DNA of 64,000 nt from a virus: positions 19,838-83,837 of IMG/VR virus record IMGVR_UViG_3300032220_000872. One strand, 5' to 3'. A model generated the notes under the pieces. That model saw nothing but the letters and a program-made list of their open reading frames with translations. It was not told where the DNA came from and made no database searches. This document shows, one piece after another, positions 35,625-44,065 of this stretch. Made by a program: the position numbers and the translations under genes. Numbering within the stretch: position 1 is the first letter of the stretch; every line of letters starts with the position of its first letter.

Positions 35625-36165
35625 ATATGTGGGTAATTGCAAAGACGTGATTGATTGGCACAGTGTTATAGAAAGCATTGAAGATCAGCAGAGTGCTTAC
35701 ATAGGACCAAGACATGATGTGGGGCATCATGTGCCAGGAGTGGAAGAAGTGGCCAAACCATTGCGTGAAGCTGGCTATAAAATGAAACACGAAGGCGGCA
35801 ATGCCAGTTGGGACATGTACCTACCAGGCACAAATTTTGATAAAAAGATAGCGGAAAAGTTTTGTGAATGGGTGGGAATGAGCAGTTACATCAATGCTTG
35901 GATCAGCAGAGTAAAACCTGGTGACGTAGCACCTTGGCATTGGGATATAACTGATGATGAAAAAACTTTAGAACACAAAAAAGAAATAGTTCGATATCAT
36001 TGCCACATAAGTCCACCAGCACCAGGACATGTTTTAATTGTGGAAGATCATTGTCTATACAATCAAGAGATGGGCGCTACCTGGAAATGGCCTCGACGCA
36101 CTGCATGGCATGCAGGATCCAATGCAGGATTAGTGCCCAAATATATTTTTAACATATGGGGATAA
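35617..36165 (+). CDS. Fe(II)/2OG oxygenase-like cupin protein, 182 aa
   Basis: PWHWDITDD gives an HxD pair (H108, D110). The C-terminus has AWHAGSNAGLVPKYIFNIWG with H165 and a lysine or arginine-like position at K175, the order expected for an Fe(II)/2-oxoglutarate double-stranded beta-helix enzyme. In between, RYHCHISPPAPGHVLIVED forms beta strands. AGGAG lies nine bases before the ATG. It is followed two bases later by another oxygenase-like gene, so both probably act on one pathway. Reaction unknown. Confidence 0.62.
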   Translation: MLEYVGNCKDVIDWHSVIESIEDQQSAYIGPRHDVGHHVPGVEEVAKPLREAGYKMKHEGGNASWDMYLPGTNFDKKIAEKFCEWVGMSSYINAWISRVKPGDVAPWHWDITDDEKTLEHKKEIVRYHCHISPPAPGHVLIVEDHCLYNQEMGATWKWPRRTAWHAGSNAGLVPKYIFNIWG

Positions 36166-36166
36166 T

Positions 36167-36922
36167 ATGAAAGGTGTTTACGGCAAACCATACATCTGTA
36201 TGGATTCTTATGTGAATATACAACAATTAAAAGATATCTCAAAAGATGTGAATTATGGTATTGGCAAAGCTCATGCATTTATTAGATTAAATTATGGTAT
36301 AGAAAATCATAAAGAATATACAGACGATATCAGAGGAGCTTATAATTATTGGCGTGACAAAGAAACAGACCCTAAACTAAAACAGTATGGTGTAGAGTTA
36401 GAAAAAAATGATAAAGTAGGGTTTCACTATTGGTTAATGTATCAGTATCCTGTGTATGAATCACTGAATTATCTTGTGATAAGAGAATTTGATAGATGCA
36501 TCAATGATCCGTGTGTGCCTTATGATGCAAATAAAAATCCAGTGTATGACTGTAGATGGACAGAAGAATCCAAATATTTTCCATCACTAGTGGATTGGGC
36601 TAAAAAACTGCCATTTGAACCATTGGGACCAATCATACTATTGTTGAAAAATTCTGGATTAAAAACTATCAAACACAGAGATTGTTTTTTACAGATGGAA
36701 CCTTATGAGCATGAAGAGCATTTCATATGGTTTGACCCTATGAATGACCGATCTTTGTATGTGGAAAATGGAGACGAAAAAATACACATGAAACCTGGCA
36801 ACTCATTCTATTGGAACAATCATGATTGGCACGGCGGATTAGAAAACACCAACAAAGTCAGTTGGTCCATGAGAATAGAAGGTATTTTTACTAAAGAACT
36901 GGTGGCACAATTAAAACAATGA
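36167..36922 (+). CDS. Oxygenase-like protein, 251 aa, paralogue of 41959-42765
   Basis: The C-terminal half contains TIKHRDCF (H170, D172), a strand-rich stretch with FIWFDP, then FYWNNHDWHGG (H222) and SMRIEGIF (R236): an HxD...H...R set as in 2OG-dependent or AspH-like oxygenases. The minus-strand gene at 41959 keeps the same blocks (EHRDLDG, FYIWDPES, FWNDQDWHGG, LRIDCVF) and the ESKYFP phrase upstream, so the two are paralogues. The N-terminal 140 residues are specific to this family. The substrate is unknown. Confidence 0.65.
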   Translation: MKGVYGKPYICMDSYVNIQQLKDISKDVNYGIGKAHAFIRLNYGIENHKEYTDDIRGAYNYWRDKETDPKLKQYGVELEKNDKVGFHYWLMYQYPVYESLNYLVIREFDRCINDPCVPYDANKNPVYDCRWTEESKYFPSLVDWAKKLPFEPLGPIILLLKNSGLKTIKHRDCFLQMEPYEHEEHFIWFDPMNDRSLYVENGDEKIHMKPGNSFYWNNHDWHGGLENTNKVSWSMRIEGIFTKELVAQLKQ

Positions 36923-37500
36923 AAAAAACATTACAGTTTGATTATTTTCCAGTGATGCGTTCTTCTTATGTACCCAATGAACTGGTTGCTGAAGGCAAAC
37001 TGCAGGATCAATTAACACTACAATGGAACAATTCTGCTCTGTTTGATACCATAGAATTAAGCAAGGAAACTGCTGAAAAAAAAAGCATAAACAGAAGCGC
37101 TGAAATTGTTTTACAAAAAAATAATAACACATTGGTGTTACAAAATAAACAAAGTTGGCATGATGACAAACACATAGAACTCACAGCACAGATTGATTTA
37201 ATTTATAAAGACGCAGACTGGTGGTTGTGTAAATTTATCTACAATTTATCACTGTGTGATGCACAATCATTGCAATCATTCAATGACAAGTTTGGTATCA
37301 GTCAGGAGTACTTTCATTTTAAATTGAATGGCGAAACACTGATACACAATCAACCAGTGCAGGCAGGCACTGCCTTGAGTGCAGAAAAAGAATTCTATTG
37401 GCAAGGACACAATCCCATAATGTTCGAACTAGAGGAGTATGGCAATGGAGCCAACACGGACAGTAGATTTATTCAAATTGTAAGGTTCACAGTGTTATGA
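36919..37500 (+). CDS. Unknown beta-rich protein, 193 aa
   Basis: I do not recognise a family. The protein looks like a beta sandwich, with alternating hydrophobic strands and Asn/Gln-rich turns, and has no signal peptide or membrane helix. It begins with the ATGA overlap of the upstream oxygenase gene and ends with an ATGA overlap with the SDR-like gene. In the opposing operon another protein of similar size and beta character (40829-41371) also sits beside oxygenases, so these may be partner or substrate-binding subunits; I could not confirm homology by eye. Confidence 0.55.
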   Translation: MKKTLQFDYFPVMRSSYVPNELVAEGKLQDQLTLQWNNSALFDTIELSKETAEKKSINRSAEIVLQKNNNTLVLQNKQSWHDDKHIELTAQIDLIYKDADWWLCKFIYNLSLCDAQSLQSFNDKFGISQEYFHFKLNGETLIHNQPVQAGTALSAEKEFYWQGHNPIMFELEEYGNGANTDSRFIQIVRFTVL

Positions 37501-38045
37501 AAATATTAATGACAGGGCATACATCTCCCATAGGTTCGGCGTTGTATGAACATTTTAAACATCAGGCACACGGTTGCAGTAGATCCAATGGTTATGACTT
37601 GACTCAACTGCAAGACATAGAGAAGATAGCTGAACTCAGCCTACAATACGATCATTTTTTAAATTTAGCCCATGTGGGCACAGCTCAAACTCAATTGCTT
37701 AACTTGATACACAAGTCATGGACAAATAATAATAAGTGTGGTAAAATTGTTTCTTTTGGAACCTTAGGTACTGAATTGCCTTTAAAAATTTTACAAACTT
37801 TCAATACTCCAATGGAATATTTCAAACAAAAACAAACATTGGAAGCTGTGCATAGACGTTTGTGTGTTGAAAAACCATTTGGCCCACAACCACAAAGCAT
37901 ATTAATACGAATAATGAATTACGGTGTAAAAGTGGGTGAAAGATCTGGAGAGCCCAGTTGTGACAGCAAAGATATCATACGTACTGTTGAATATGTGTTG
38001 AATGAATCTTGTTATATCAGCACAATTGATTTAAGAAAAATTTAA
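37497..38045 (+). CDS. SDR-like NAD(P)-binding protein, 182 aa
   Basis: The N-terminus MKILMTGHTSPIGSALYEHF carries a TGxxxxxG-type dinucleotide-binding loop of short-chain dehydrogenases, and YFKQK near residue 110 resembles the catalytic YxxxK. At 182 residues it is shorter than usual (about 230-250), so it may be a minimal or truncated SDR. It is the last gene of the plus-strand operon and converges on the amidinotransferase gene, overlapping it by four bases. The substrate is unknown; sugar or alcohol oxidation-reduction would be typical. Confidence 0.6.
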   Translation: MKILMTGHTSPIGSALYEHFKHQAHGCSRSNGYDLTQLQDIEKIAELSLQYDHFLNLAHVGTAQTQLLNLIHKSWTNNNKCGKIVSFGTLGTELPLKILQTFNTPMEYFKQKQTLEAVHRRLCVEKPFGPQPQSILIRIMNYGVKVGERSGEPSCDSKDIIRTVEYVLNESCYISTIDLRKI

Positions 38046-39112
38046 ACTATTTGTCTTTTGGTTCCTTTGCGTTTGGTATCCAATGTAAAACAATGAATCC
38101 CACCTTCCCAATATACCTGATGTCTCTGATTGACCACGTGACATTCAATGCCTAAGGTTTTTAAATATCTAAAAAGTTCAGGAATATGTCTGCCAAACAA
38201 TACATTTTTAGAATCCAATACCACCACATTTAAATCAAAACAAACTTCTTGATTGTATCCTCTCCAATTATTAAGATATTTTTCCAGCCATAACTCAGAA
38301 TATTTTCCATCTGTGCTGACATAATCTTTCACATAATTGTCTATGTACACTTCTGAAACATACTGTGAAATATCAATTAATTTCTTATTTTGTAATATTG
38401 TTGGAACCCATTTTAATCCACAATGCACCACAGTGTCGTCGTCCAGCATAAAAAATCCGTGATCAATGTGCCCATAATTTTTAAATATGTTTTCAGGCAA
38501 ATTGGGAATAAATTTATAAGAAGCATATATTTTTTTAATCCATTCATACCCCAATTGAGTTCCAGGACCTGCAGAATTCACAATAACGCTGTCGCCCAAT
38601 TTATACATGGTAGCAGTGTGCCACAACAATTGTTCTTTATATGTGTCTTTGTAAATTTTATCTGATATAAACCAACTTTCTTCTGCGGTAATATTTCTCA
38701 ATTGAGGAGCGGGCTGACAGTGTATTTGATAATTTTGTTCAGCAAAATAACTGAATATTTGTTTGTAACACAATACATCCAAATATCTATCAGAATAACT
38801 GGTATATGTTTGAGAGAATGTATTATCCATTACAAAATATTGATCACGTGGCACTATAGGACACATAGGTACAGATATTTTTAAATCTCCTATTATTACA
38901 GGTGTATCGTATCTCAACACTGTGGGTCTAAGAACTTTTATGTTAGAATCTGTAAAAAATTTTGCTAAAGCATCAAGATCCTGTTTCGTTTCTTCAAGAA
39001 TAAGATTAAATTTTTTTAAACAAGGTTGAGGTAAAAAATTATCTAAATCACCTGGTAGATAACTGTCACCTACTATGATTTCCTGTAATTTATCATATTC
39101 GGTGAATATCAT
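38042..39112 (-). CDS. Amidinotransferase (glycine / inosamine-phosphate amidinotransferase family)
   Basis: The 356-residue protein has the active-site pieces of the L-arginine amidinotransferase family: YGHIDHGFFMLDDDTV with H215 and D217, and GGIHCFTLDTKRKGT with the nucleophilic cysteine at C341, as in glycine amidinotransferase (GATM) and StrB1-type enzymes. These move an amidino group from arginine to an amine. The length fits the family. It follows directly on a 2OG oxygenase and a class III aminotransferase, so an amine made by the aminotransferase is a reasonable, unproven acceptor. The start overlaps the upstream gene by four bases. Confidence 0.82.
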   Translation of the reverse strand: MIFTEYDKLQEIIVGDSYLPGDLDNFLPQPCLKKFNLILEETKQDLDALAKFFTDSNIKVLRPTVLRYDTPVIIGDLKISVPMCPIVPRDQYFVMDNTFSQTYTSYSDRYLDVLCYKQIFSYFAEQNYQIHCQPAPQLRNITAEESWFISDKIYKDTYKEQLLWHTATMYKLGDSVIVNSAGPGTQLGYEWIKKIYASYKFIPNLPENIFKNYGHIDHGFFMLDDDTVVHCGLKWVPTILQNKKLIDISQYVSEVYIDNYVKDYVSTDGKYSELWLEKYLNNWRGYNQEVCFDLNVVVLDSKNVLFGRHIPELFRYLKTLGIECHVVNQRHQVYWEGGIHCFTLDTKRKGTKRQIV

Positions 39113-39717
39113 TGTATTAGATGTGCATGATTGATAAACATCTGCAAAGAATATCTGGTCACTGTGCTGTTGGAAATTTGTGTGACTGCATGCACTTGGT
39201 CTTTAGAATTGATTATTATTCTATTTTTTTTAGGTTCTACAAATATTCCTTGTGTGTCATTATCTTGTTCTTTGTACACAAATAATCCACCGTTGTCCGA
39301 ATTCCAATCATTTAAAAATATTGTTATGCCAACATAATCCACACCACCGTCTTTTTCATAAAGTCCATCTTTGTGCCATGTGGCTCTGTAAGGAGCAGTG
39401 TTCACATGATATCTCAACATGCAGTCTTTGGATTTAAACCCTTCCTCTGTTAGATGTTTTTTATCATATAAATTTTTTAAAATAATATCCACTGCGGTAT
39501 TTTTTAAAAGATAATATCTGCAATTATCCAATCCAAAATGTTCATTTTCTATTAACAATAAATTTTTATCTTCGAGTCCATCATGATCACTTTCCGTTGG
39601 AGCATGATGTTGTTCTTTGTAGAACAATTCACGATTTTCCATTGTGATTTCGTTGTCAATAACTTGCTTCAACTGTTCTAATGTCTGCTCATCAAAAAAA
39701 TTATCTATTATTTTCAT
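39109..39717 (-). CDS. 2OG-Fe(II) oxygenase (prolyl 4-hydroxylase-like)
   Basis: ATWHKDGLYE provides H115 and D117, and QVHAVTQIS and then RYSLQMF provide the distal H176 and the 2-oxoglutarate-binding R188, the full HxD...H...R set of the prolyl-hydroxylase-like superfamily. The middle (YVGITIFLNDWNSDNGGLFVY) is the typical strand and Gly-Gly turn. The protein is 202 residues, normal for a single-domain enzyme. It sits between the aminotransferase and the amidinotransferase with four-base overlaps, implying coupled expression and probably a shared small-molecule pathway. Confidence 0.8.
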   Translation of the reverse strand: MKIIDNFFDEQTLEQLKQVIDNEITMENRELFYKEQHHAPTESDHDGLEDKNLLLIENEHFGLDNCRYYLLKNTAVDIILKNLYDKKHLTEEGFKSKDCMLRYHVNTAPYRATWHKDGLYEKDGGVDYVGITIFLNDWNSDNGGLFVYKEQDNDTQGIFVEPKKNRIIINSKDQVHAVTQISNSTVTRYSLQMFINHAHLIQ

Positions 39718-40820
39718 AAATTACTCAAGTCGTTTGCTAATATTTTAAAATATTCTTTGTTAGCATTCAAAGGCATCTGATATAGATTTTTATATTCTCT
39801 TTTTTGAACCATGTACATACTGCCGTATGTGTTCAGTATAGTAACTCCATTGTTTTTAAAACATTCAGTGGCTTGCTGTTGCACTTGTTTAAAATTGGAC
39901 AATGTTTGTTCTTTCTGCAGTATATCAATGTATTTCAAAGCACTGTAGACACCTGATAGACTGAAATTGTATGTGAATCCGTGATCCCAATCAAAGTCTT
40001 TGGGCAGCACCTCATGCAGTTTTTCATTGTACAGCATCATGCTGAGTGGAAAATATCCTGCAGTAATGGCCTTGCCCATGGTGAATATGTCCGGCTGCAA
40101 AGGTATACTGTGATATCCAAAATAGTCACCTGTTTTTCCACCACCCACAAATATATCATCCAAGATAATCAACACGTCATGTTCTTGTTGTAGATGTTGT
40201 AGTTTTTTCCAAAACTCCACTGAGTTGGATTCCATATTGCCACCATAAGAACAGGTTTCCACAACCACTGCCATCACTTCACTCCAATCGGTATGAGTGA
40301 TATCAAAAGATCGTGGCAATCTTTGGATGGCTGAATATTTGGGCAGATTATAAAATGGATTTTTAAATAGTAAATCACCCATGTTATAATTTAAAAACGT
40401 GCTGCCGTGATAACTGCCTTCAAAACTGATTATTTTTGTTTTTTTTATATTTTTTTTAATATGATGATAGGCAGCTGCCAACTTTACGGCACCTTCATTG
40501 GCATCACTGCCACTGAGAGCAAATACACTTCTGTAGCCATTGCTCATAGAGTATAAAGTGCTGCTCAATTGATAGGTGGCATCGTTCAATCTTAATTTTT
40601 CGTACTCCAGCACTGATTCAGCTATTTCAGGTTTTTTATTTTTCATTTCATTGCACACATAATCCACTATATCGTCACGCTGAAATCCCAACACAAAGCA
40701 GCCATAATGCAACAAAGGATCCACAGTTTTACAATTATTTTCAATCACACCAAATTGCCAGTGTGCTGCTTCTTTGTGTGTAGACTGCTGTCTGCCAGGT
40801 ATAAGTCCTTTGAGAGTCAT
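39714..40820 (-). CDS. PLP-dependent class III aminotransferase
   Basis: The 368-residue protein shows the class III fold: ALSGSDANEGAVKLA (about 101-115), SYHGST, ILDDIFVGGGKTG with the PLP-binding D222, and TMGKAITAGYFPLS with the Schiff-base lysine K250. The enzymes move an amino group to a ketone or aldehyde, often at a terminal carbon. It is shorter than the usual 420-450 residues, mostly at the C-terminus. Paired with an amidinotransferase and a 2OG oxygenase, it would suit guanidino-compound synthesis; the substrate is unknown. Confidence 0.83.
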   Translation of the reverse strand: MTLKGLIPGRQQSTHKEAAHWQFGVIENNCKTVDPLLHYGCFVLGFQRDDIVDYVCNEMKNKKPEIAESVLEYEKLRLNDATYQLSSTLYSMSNGYRSVFALSGSDANEGAVKLAAAYHHIKKNIKKTKIISFEGSYHGSTFLNYNMGDLLFKNPFYNLPKYSAIQRLPRSFDITHTDWSEVMAVVVETCSYGGNMESNSVEFWKKLQHLQQEHDVLIILDDIFVGGGKTGDYFGYHSIPLQPDIFTMGKAITAGYFPLSMMLYNEKLHEVLPKDFDWDHGFTYNFSLSGVYSALKYIDILQKEQTLSNFKQVQQQATECFKNNGVTILNTYGSMYMVQKREYKNLYQMPLNANKEYFKILANDLSNL

Positions 40821-40828
40821 ATTTTTAA

Positions 40829-41371
40829 TTATAGTATTTCAAATTGCAATTGATCGTATGTGATGACAGAAGTGTTATCAAAAACTTTTTTGGTTTGCAC
40901 ACTGAAACAACAATAACCGCTGGCATCTATTAGATCCTTGAAATTTATGTTTTGATTTTGCCCTTGATGATATTCTTTGCCCACTGTGTGAGTGTATTGA
41001 TTACATTTTACTGTGATGCAATAGTCATCCGACACATGTTCACTGCCTTGCACACCGTTCAGTCTGATCAACTGCACATGACTTTGATACAGATAGTTTA
41101 TTGGTTTGAGACTCCATATAATTTTAGCCTGCTCTTCAACCGAATGAAATTTAATATCATAATGGAATTCAAAAACATTGATAATATTTTTATCCAACAC
41201 AATAGACTTTTCTAATATTATAGGTAGATTTTCCTCTGCATCATCAATATTGGTGAATATTTTTTGTGTGTTATGGTAAACGTCTAACTTGTTGATGTAA
41301 TTGTCGTGTTGACGAGACATGTATCTTTTGTTAAGATCTTTGGGGCAGGTAATACGCACGGTTCTATTCAT
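40829..41371 (-). CDS. Unknown beta-rich protein, 180 aa
   Basis: No family recognised. The ATG at 41371 overlaps the upstream gene by eight bases and is preferred over a longer alternative-start reading. The sequence has alternating hydrophobic strands and several His, Tyr and Cys residues in its second half but no recognisable metal site; there is no signal peptide or membrane helix. Its position between oxygenase-like genes and the aminotransferase suggests a role in the same pathway. Confidence 0.52.
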   Translation of the reverse strand: MNRTVRITCPKDLNKRYMSRQHDNYINKLDVYHNTQKIFTNIDDAEENLPIILEKSIVLDKNIINVFEFHYDIKFHSVEEQAKIIWSLKPINYLYQSHVQLIRLNGVQGSEHVSDDYCITVKCNQYTHTVGKEYHQGQNQNINFKDLIDASGYCCFSVQTKKVFDNTSVITYDQLQFEIL

Positions 41372-41957
41372 GGATATAATCTTTGAATATTTGCACAGCT
41401 TCTTCAAATTGTAGATGTGTGTTATCTAATTTTAATAGAGTAAAGCATAATGTCCAACGATCTTCAGTCATGTTGGGATTGAATGTGCTGTGCAATTGTC
41501 CTATGTTCATTAGGCTGGGTTGATTGATCACTTGTTCATGCATCAGATCACAATCTTCTTCACGTGCTGTATAAGCATCTGTGATCACTATATCGGACAC
41601 TAACCCTGCAGCTGATATGTGACGATTGTCTGGTTTGACTGGTTTTAGATATTCTGGTTGTTTCACACGCCACCATCTGGTTACACTGTTGTCTGGACCC
41701 CAAGTAAAATTTATTTTAGTAGCATTACACAGTGTGGGGGTGTCATTATGCATGGGTATCTTCCCACCATTTGTGGGAGTATAAAATCCTTCCATAAGAT
41801 TGGAAACCTTTACACCGTGCAGTTGAATCCAATCGATAACACGTGTGTCAACGTATTGTGAATCTACCAACACAATATCAGCATGATCTAAAGTTTTAAA
41901 ACAATCAGGTTTTTTCACTGTGAAAGGCAGTTGTAGATATCTATGATAGATGTTCAT
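41364..41957 (-). CDS. AspH/cupin-like oxygenase candidate, 197 aa
   Basis: KIPMHNDTP gives an HxD pair (H70, D72), followed by KINFTWGPDNSVTRWW, strands and an arginine as in small AspH-like proteins. A later His cluster (QLHSTFNPNMTEDRWTLCFTL) could supply the distal histidine and arginine. The order is right for an Fe(II)/2-oxoglutarate enzyme, but the spacing is unusual, so this is a moderate call. It overlaps its downstream neighbour by eight bases and follows the larger oxygenase-like gene by one base. Confidence 0.55.
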   Translation of the reverse strand: MNIYHRYLQLPFTVKKPDCFKTLDHADIVLVDSQYVDTRVIDWIQLHGVKVSNLMEGFYTPTNGGKIPMHNDTPTLCNATKINFTWGPDNSVTRWWRVKQPEYLKPVKPDNRHISAAGLVSDIVITDAYTAREEDCDLMHEQVINQPSLMNIGQLHSTFNPNMTEDRWTLCFTLLKLDNTHLQFEEAVQIFKDYIHE

Positions 41958-41958
41958 T

Positions 41959-42765
41959 TTAGTAATTTTGTAGATGTTCTATGCCTAATTTTTTTCTAAA
42001 TTCATCTGTGAACACACAATCAATTCGTAATCCGTACTCTTGTTCACGATTGATTTCACCACCATGCCAGTCTTGGTCGTTCCAGAAAGCTGCATTGGCA
42101 TTGATGTAGGTTTTGTTCTTGGACTCAGGATCCCAAATATAGAATCCTCTTTTAGTATTGTGACGTATGTGTATGAACTCATTGCGATGATCACTGTAGC
42201 CTTGTTGATCGCCCAGTTTACCATCCAAATCTCTGTGTTCAAAAGGCTGTCCGTCATGCTCACAGTGAAAGAATATCACTCTACCTATCTGACTAATAAT
42301 GTTTTGATTCATAAGATTTTTAACCCATGTGACTAATCCAGGAAAGTATTTGGATTCTTCTGTGAGATTTCTTTCTGAATTTCTATGATCCCAATCTCCT
42401 TCGTTCCATAAAAAATAATATATGTAAGGATCTTTAGCACCCAGCACTGCTTTGAGATAGCGTGTGAATTGATTGCGTGTGCGATAGTCTTTGATGTTGT
42501 TCATCAAATCATCACCGTGCTGTCTTATGGGATGATTCTCTGGCAAGGCTTTGTATTCTGCCAGTGCTTGATAGATTGGTTTCCAATTGAGAGTATAGCT
42601 CATGTCTTTGATGTTGAATCCTGGTGACATCCATGTGCCTTCTTTGGCATATTCTCTAGCCAAAGCAAATCCTCGACAAATTTCAGGATGTAATTTCCTA
42701 AAACCTTCTATATCCAAATGTGGAGTTAAATCAATATATGGTCGACCACCAATTCCTCTTATCAT
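41959..42765 (-). CDS. Oxygenase-like protein, 268 aa, paralogue of 36167
   Basis: The C-terminal half contains FEHRDLDG, FYIWDPES, AFWNDQDWHGG and GLRIDCVF, matching the HxD...H...R set and block order of the plus-strand gene at 36167. Both also share an N-terminal GRPYI or GKPYI start and an EESKYFPGLV-like phrase. It is the first gene of a six-gene minus-strand operon ending with the amidinotransferase. An AGAGG-like sequence occurs only after the ATG, so initiation may not depend on a Shine-Dalgarno site. Confidence 0.65.
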   Translation of the reverse strand: MIRGIGGRPYIDLTPHLDIEGFRKLHPEICRGFALAREYAKEGTWMSPGFNIKDMSYTLNWKPIYQALAEYKALPENHPIRQHGDDLMNNIKDYRTRNQFTRYLKAVLGAKDPYIYYFLWNEGDWDHRNSERNLTEESKYFPGLVTWVKNLMNQNIISQIGRVIFFHCEHDGQPFEHRDLDGKLGDQQGYSDHRNEFIHIRHNTKRGFYIWDPESKNKTYINANAAFWNDQDWHGGEINREQEYGLRIDCVFTDEFRKKLGIEHLQNY

Positions 42766-42768
42766 TCA

Positions 42769-42788
42769 AATATTTAGTGTTAAATATT
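42769..42788. promoter_or_regulatory. Palindromic divergent late-promoter element
   Basis: AATATTTA (42769-42776), a GTGT centre and TAAATATT (42781-42788) form a perfect 8-base inverted repeat. Read on either strand, the right half gives (C/T)TAAATA, the late-promoter variant used elsewhere here. The element lies between the minus-strand ATG at 42765 (only four bases away) and the plus-strand ATG at 42805. One element could fire in both directions; a repressor site is the alternative. Confidence 0.5.
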
Positions 42789-42804
42789 GTGGACAAAAAT
42801 ATTT

Positions 42805-43377
42805 ATGAATTACAAATTGGTACCATATTCTGAATCAATTGATTTGACAGAATTTTATCTTCAAGCGGAATCCAAAGGGTTCAAAAACAACAGCAGCAAA
42901 AAAATGTTGGTGGACAGTGTCTCCACAGAACGACTTTCACGTGTCTGGATTCTCTATTACAACAATGAAATAGTTGGTACCACTGCTGCTCACAGTTTTG
43001 ATGAAATGGGACCAAATTGTTTTCGTATTGCTGTGAGATCTTGTGCGTTCACAGATCGTATGCCCATTAAAAGAGTAAGAACCCGAACGGGAATAGTCGA
43101 ACATCAGCATGTGAGTCCACAATTTTTTATGACTGCTGGCATAGAATGGGCAGGCAAAGATAAAAATTTTTATATCACTTCAAACAAAAACAGCTGGGGC
43201 ACTCAACAGAGAGTTCACAGAACTTGGGCTCCCATATTGGCCAAAACAGGTTGTTTGGAGCACTGTGGTGAAATGTTTTACAGAGGAACCGAACAAACCA
43301 TTTGGAAAGTGAACGTAGAAGTGTTCTATCAACAATTGGATCAATACGGCAGATGGCCTATTGATTGGACTTTATAA
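42805..43377 (+). CDS. GNAT-like acyltransferase candidate, 190 aa
   Basis: The segment SRVWILYYNNEIVGTTAAHSF (about 45-65) resembles the beta2-beta4 hairpin of GNAT N-acyltransferases, and a later RTWAPILAKTG segment might bind acyl-CoA, but the diagnostic pyrophosphate loop is not clear. I chose the ATG at 42805; a TTG 18 bases upstream is an alternative. It stands alone on the plus strand, with the palindromic divergent promoter before it, and converges with the desaturase gene with a 20-base overlap. Acyl transfer to an amine is the inferred role. Confidence 0.48.
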   Translation: MNYKLVPYSESIDLTEFYLQAESKGFKNNSSKKMLVDSVSTERLSRVWILYYNNEIVGTTAAHSFDEMGPNCFRIAVRSCAFTDRMPIKRVRTRTGIVEHQHVSPQFFMTAGIEWAGKDKNFYITSNKNSWGTQQRVHRTWAPILAKTGCLEHCGEMFYRGTEQTIWKVNVEVFYQQLDQYGRWPIDWTL

Positions 43378-44065
43378 GTCGAATAAAAAATCCAGACAAA
43401 TCCGGAAAAGGATTACGCCAAGCAGTGGAATTGATGTGATGATATTTGTGCCATCCTTCACCAGCCACAGTCCATGCTATTAATTTGCTGTCAGACACTT
43501 CACCATTCCAATGATTGAAAACATTCACTATGCCACCCATGACCACACTCAACACTGTGGGAAACACCCACAAAGGAAAAATCAATATGGGGTTAATAAT
43601 AGCCAATAATACAATATAAAAAGATAACAGTTTAAAATAATGTTTATGAACAAATTTATGTTCAGAATATTTTAAAAGTCTTGCTGCATATCTAGGTTCC
43701 ACATCATAAGCATCAAAGAAATATCCAAAAAATACTTTGAAGTGTCCTTTGAATTTGGGAGAGTGTGAATCTTGTTCAGTGTCAGAAAATCTATGATGTT
43801 TCAAATGCACAGCAGTCCACGCCACAGTGGAACCTAAGGTGACTATGCTGCTGCAGAACAATAAAAAATAATGCCAAAATTTATTTGTGTTGAAACTTTT
43901 ATGAGTGAAGTATCTGTGCAGTCCTATGATGTGTCCAAACACTGCCAGCAAATAGCCAATGATTAAACAGTATATCAGTGTGACAAGTGGTAAAAAAACA
44001 AGACTGATAAAAAATAAAAACCATCCGATAGAATGAAATACCAATAATTTTTTATTGTCTGACAT
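43358..44065 (-). CDS. Membrane fatty acid desaturase (acyl-CoA/acyl-lipid type)
   Basis: All three histidine boxes of the di-iron delta-9 type desaturase family are present: HRYFTH (50-55), HLKHH (87-91) and HKYHH (206-210). Hydrophobic segments of membrane-spanning length lie near residues 8-45, 65-85 and 145-185. At 235 residues it is shorter than most bacterial desaturases (about 280-320), mainly at the termini. The enzyme should insert a double bond into a fatty acyl chain in the host membrane using electrons from ferredoxin. Cyanophage lipid desaturases are known; this one stands next to a Tes/MJ0619-like radical SAM gene two genes away. Confidence 0.87.
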   Translation of the reverse strand: MSDNKKLLVFHSIGWFLFFISLVFLPLVTLIYCLIIGYLLAVFGHIIGLHRYFTHKSFNTNKFWHYFLLFCSSIVTLGSTVAWTAVHLKHHRFSDTEQDSHSPKFKGHFKVFFGYFFDAYDVEPRYAARLLKYSEHKFVHKHYFKLLSFYIVLLAIINPILIFPLWVFPTVLSVVMGGIVNVFNHWNGEVSDSKLIAWTVAGEGWHKYHHINSTAWRNPFPDLSGFFIRLIKSNQ

